A DNA stretch of 64,000 bases from Nemopilema nomurai (Eukaryota > Cnidaria > Scyphozoa > Rhizostomeae > Rhizostomatidae). Under the pieces are notes generated by a model. The model searched no databases. It was not told the DNA's origin and saw nothing but the letters and a program-made list of their open reading frames with translations. The DNA lies in the NCBI GenBank assembly GCA_003864495.1, contig ML133367.1, positions 186,001 to 250,000 of the forward strand. Direction: 5' to 3'. Both the position numbers and the translations under genes were made by a program. Shown here piece by piece: positions 59,585 through 64,000 of the stretch (positions are counted from its first letter, which is position 1; each line of letters opens with the position of its first letter).

Positions 59585-62500
59585 TAAAGCCCCACGTGCT
59601 CAAAGAAGGAATTCCTAAAAGCTCACGCCAATCGGCTTTGATTAACGAATCACGCCAATCGGCACTCCTCAATCCAGCATTCTCGCCGAGGGTCCACGGA
59701 GCAAGCGATATTCACCAAAACAACCTTTGGGAAACAAACGAAAAGCCAGCGTCGTGTAAACTTCAACAGGCACGTGTAGAATGTTCTTCTTCGCAGCTCG
59801 AATGTAAACAAATCTAAAAGCCAAAGGACAGTAAAATCACTGCAGGTACAAGTTCATTGAAGAATTGACAGTCCTTCCTCTGGGGAATTACCGTAAAACT
59901 GGCACCCGTAAACTCAGAGCCGACCTCATATAAGCGAAGGAATTGTTCGCTTCACTGCCTCTCCTCAAGGCCCCGATAGAAATCTTTGGATAAGAAAGGT
60001 TTAACTACATTACGTTTTGAGAAAATTTGCAAAACAATGGGAGAAGCGTTGTTTCTTGAGGAAATGGGAAACAGAGCACAGCCGACTCAATCTTTTAAGC
60101 ATTCTGAATTCAATGAACAAAGGGCGATCAGAATTGCCGGTGGTTTGCACGAGAAGTCACAGAGGCCGTAGCTATGTTGCAACGTCCGAGGCTGGCATTT
60201 TGGCAGCTTCTCGCAGGTTCAAATGCGATTTGTAGTACAGTGTTTTATGGGTGAATGGAACAGAAACCGTTTCTGTGATTAATTAATAGCGCAGTTGGTG
60301 AGATCGAGTAAGCTCGTTTACTAAAACGACTGGTCGTGCATGATATGGCAAAAACTCCCTTGAAAACGTAACCTCACTGTTTACTGAGCACATGGAACAG
60401 CAAATAGATTAGTGTGACATGTCCTGGCTCCATTGCGCCGGTCATTCTCCATTCTAAATAATATTACAGATTGTGCCTGCGACAAAAATCGTCTTAGGCT
60501 CAGTTATTAAAACATAGCGAGCTTTCTATCTCCTTGCCATTCCGGGCTAAAATGCTCCACCATCCCTTTCCATGAAACAATGCCTTATGTAGCAAATATA
60601 TTTTGTTGCTGTGGTCGTGTGAAATGGGAAAACAACACATACGAGCGCGTGCAAACAATAACAACAGTAATTTGCAACCAAACGGCAGATGCAAGAATGC
60701 GTCGAAGTAAGGCCAGCGCTGCTGCTAGTGTAAACAATCATTCGACTTCGGTACAGATGCAATTACTGGGTTCGAAAAGTTGGGTGCGATTTAGGGACAT
60801 TCATTCTTGGGGGTCGTATGTAGAGAAACGACACTAGGGTGTTGCATCCAATAGTTTATCTGGTTCATTATCTTTCTATCCCTTCCGCCCACAGCCTATT
60901 CTTCTTAATGCGATTTCCTAATTTCACCAAAAGGCCCGATTACATTGTCAAGCGTACATATACATGGAAAAAATCTAAAAAAAAATTGTTTTGATTTGGC
61001 AATTTCATTTGGTTTTGCAATTTGACTTAAGTTATTTTATTGTGATTTGGTTATGCAATCATTACCGACTACATAAAGTTGGTGACATTACTTTGGAGAT
61101 CTTCTCGAGAGTATATGCAAGTTAGTTAGGACATTCGAAAACAAATGTTGTGCATAAAAATGCATAGAGTCTGCGTACGCTCCTGTGTCATGCGTCCAAG
61201 GGTGTTCTTGCAGCCTTGTTTATTCCATTTCCTTAACATTTCTATTTCAAGCATGGAAATAGTGTCATTTTGAGTCGAATTACAGCTGCCTGGCACAAAT
61301 GCGCCTTAACAGTTTGTCATTGGCACAGAAATGGGACAACATTAAAATTAATTTACAAGAAACTGGAGAGCAGCATAGTTTCCGTACATGTTAGTGGGCG
61401 AGTTATCGGACAGTATTGAGCAACTCTCGCCGCATTCAAGCCACAAAAGAAATCAAATTTGATAACGATACGTAGTTACGTCATCAATTGTGTTCTGGGA
61501 GTTAAGTCAATAAAAAGAAGGTCGTGCAGATAAGAATCCGCTTAGCCTTATTGGAGATTATGCTCCAAGGATCCTGAGAAAAAACGCAACAGGGGGCACG
61601 CGCATGAACAGAATGTTTACGAAAGACTGCCGTGCTATTCTTGTTTAGAGCAACATAAGTATGCCCCCGACAAGGATCCCTTAATGTTGAATCGCAAGGT
61701 TGAATATATAAAGTTCTGGTCCACAGCCACCACACAGCATTTTCACATCGTTTCATAACAGTCGAAAATCGAGCCTAGATTGGTCATTAAGTAAACGGGC
61801 GGACATCATCTTTCACAAAGACGTCTTTGTAGAAAGCAATTGGACCGTTGCCCGCGTTTCAAGAGACTTTCACAAGACTGTGAGAAACTTCAATAGCTTC
61901 ACCTGGCATGCACAGATTCCAGAGGGGGTGATTGGGAGCAATCAAATGCGGGAAACAAGGTCTTAAATTATAGACAAGCTTACTACGTTTTTCATTCCTC
62001 TAACTTATTCAATTTAGTAAGTGTCGGCGCGAAACATTTCACAATGGTCTTTTGTGGCAAGAGACGCACTAGTTAGAATGACTAGACAAGCCTCAAAAAG
62101 CCCGCGCTATACCTCTCTTGAGAAGATACAGGCGCCCCCTAACACTGTCCTAAAAAGAACAGCAAGTAGAAAGCCTCGGAAAGAGACGAGCCTCAAATCG
62201 AGGCCAGAAGGGATATCATGCACAGGTGGAAACTTAGAAAGAGTGGAAACGTGAGCAAATTTTGTCACTCAGTACAAAACTTTCATACTGCCACAATTGC
62301 AGTCATATGTTGAAACTTTCATACTGCCATAATTTCACAGTCGGCAAGGCCAGGTAATATCCAGAATCAGAAGTATGTTGATGTGGCAAAAGTTCATTTA
62401 AGCCTTAAATGTATCACTGCATTTCTTGCTGAAGTGCCAAGGCATGGCCTCTGTCCCTTTTAGCTTATTGCTTTCCGTGACTCTTTTAATGTCCATTAAA

Positions 62501-64000
62501 GAAGAAGAATGCAGTTTTGAATAAAACCATTCACTTTGGTCGGTAGCTTCTGAAAATTTGTTTTAACGAAATTAGATCCGATATCAACAAATTCGAACTT
62601 AACGAGAATCAAATTTGCTGTCGCTCCATTTCCAGCAATTAAAATTGCAAGTGTCGACCAAAGTACGAGACTTGCAATTAAAATACTTGAATATAATACA
62701 ATTAAAATGTAATTCACGGTGACAAGGAAAAGAAGAGAGTCAGTTTGATATAACAAGAGGCTTTGGTTGTTCACAGCGCATTGGGCCTCCCATGGCTCGA
62801 GCGTTATTCAGAATAAATAGGCCTGATTGACGTAATTATCTAGTGCCCACTCCCCAAAGCAATCTCCCGCAAAACCAGTGTGGCTAAGCGAAGTCTAGCG
62901 CCCAGAGGTATCCGCAGATTATAACAAATATGTCTTTGTTCACTTCCGCGAAAATAACCTTGGCATTCATCTTGTTCATTTAGAGAGGTGATAATGCGTT
63001 GAAACCAAATTGAGCAATTGCTAAAGCAATTAAATGCGATTAGATACTCGTGGTTAAAAGCAGTTACCACCAGGTAGCAAAACTAATTGGATAGGAAAAA
63101 TGGCATTCTTTTTTAGCGATGCATGCTAGCTTTTAACAACTAAAATCTAGAATGAACTCGCTTGGAACAAAATGATATACGCTCATATGTTCGACTCTCA
63201 GCAATTGTTCACGCATTCAAGATAGGCAGTGTACACTTAGGAGAGAGGTGCCTCCTCCGTAAGATAGAATGGTCTGACCCTGTAGCGGCAGTGGGAAGCT
63301 GGTACTTTTCCCACCTCTAGCCATTTCGCTTTAACATTGTGACGTATATGACATGATAAGATAATATAAAGATAAGAATGTGCATGTTTCATTTCTCTTT
63401 TACAATCAGCACACGTCTTTTTCACGAACACCGTGGGTTAATCTTCCAATTGCATTAACTAAAAATTCTTACTCTCTGAGATAGCGAGTGTTACATCAGT
63501 GGCAAAAAAATAACCACAATGGCGGTATTTAGTCACTCAGTTCCTTAGGGCCTCGCAACAAAAAGCTTGTTTTATCAATAAATGTGGTTTCATTTGTATT
63601 CATCTTTAGCGACCAGGTGTCTCGTACTTGTCTTGAAAATATCAGACACAAAGAAACTTATTTTGAGACCATTATATTTAGATCAAAAGGACGGTAGTTT
63701 CTTTCATGAACATCAAATTGAAAATGTCGAGCAACTTTGCTTTTCTCACACACTATTAGTCAGCCTTGAACAAAATATTGAACCGACAAACACAATTTGA
63801 TAGAACTCTACACAAAAAGTGCAATGGCAAAGGTGTACATCTGAAGAGAGCATTGCAAAGTTCTGAAACGTGCAGTTCAGCGAAACTGATACGAGGAACC
63901 CTGTGCCAAATAATAGTTGACCACGAATAATAGTTGATGCCGAAGCACCACTCTAGAATCCCGCCTTGCCAAGAAGGACAATACACACGCCTTTTTTATT
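59585..64000. other. Upstream flank of the Kir gene to the window end; no gene recognised
   Basis: The first few hundred bases should hold the channel promoter and 5' untranslated region. Open frames are short (under 95 codons). A 36-bp direct repeat lies at 62277-62345. No RNA gene or mobile element was recognised. Confidence 0.4.
62277..62345. repeat. Direct repeat of about 36 bp, two copies
   Basis: AAACTTTCATACTGCCA starts each copy, followed by (C/T)AATT and a short, more diverged GCAG/ACAGTC part. The copies adjoin each other; non-coding. Confidence 0.65.

Noticed and set aside
62496..62774. Hydrophobic 92-codon ORF (minus) resembling a small membrane protein
   Set aside because: A/T-rich DNA readily gives Leu/Ile/Val-rich frames; no start context or relatives.
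1..64000. tRNA, rRNA or CRISPR-like arrays
   Set aside because: No convincing tRNA B-box with a folding partner, no rRNA sequence and no regularly spaced repeat array was seen; the repeats found are simple tandem or transposon-derived.

Overview
The window reads as nuclear DNA of a multicellular animal. Genes are sparse, A+T-rich and mostly cut into many short exons with GT-AG introns, and the families present are metazoan: a matrix metalloproteinase with a hemopexin domain, an inward-rectifier K+ channel, Coq7, GTPBP1, a Josephin deubiquitinase, IFT27 and the dynein regulatory subunit DRC10. I infer an early-branching animal, most likely a cnidarian (anthozoan-like). That is a judgement from gene style and divergence, not from a search. 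All gene models below were joined by eye from splice sites whose reading phases agree at every junction.

Layout. 0.86-6.6 kb (minus strand): seven-exon secreted, furin-activated matrix metalloproteinase. 6.6-15.7 kb: no recognisable gene, but three copies of a small TA-flanked inverted-repeat transposon (7.6 kb and a nested pair at 13.8-14.5 kb). 15.7-19.8 kb (plus): six-exon COQ7. 20.6-29.4 kb (minus): twelve-coding-exon GTPBP1 with a 5' untranslated exon. 32.4-34.0 kb (plus): two-exon JOSD1/2-like deubiquitinase. 37.9-43.9 kb (minus): seven-exon IFT27. 44.1-45.9 kb (plus): two-exon gene of unknown function that shares a 223-bp head-to-head promoter with IFT27. 48.6-51.4 kb (minus): four-exon DRC10/IQCD. 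58.2-59.6 kb (minus): intronless Kir channel. The remaining stretches (34.0-37.9, 45.9-48.6, 51.5-58.2, 59.6-64 kb) hold repeats and short unsupported ORFs only.

How the genes relate. Most neighbours are functionally unrelated housekeeping or signalling genes. The exception is 38-51.5 kb, where an intraflagellar transport GTPase, an uncharacterised basic protein and an axonemal dynein-regulatory subunit lie side by side, and both intervening promoters carry RFX X-box-like sites. This looks like a small ciliary neighbourhood and gives a testable hypothesis for the uncharacterised gene. Two places (DRC10 exon 1 and possibly the metalloproteinase C-terminus) look as if a single base is missing from the sequence.
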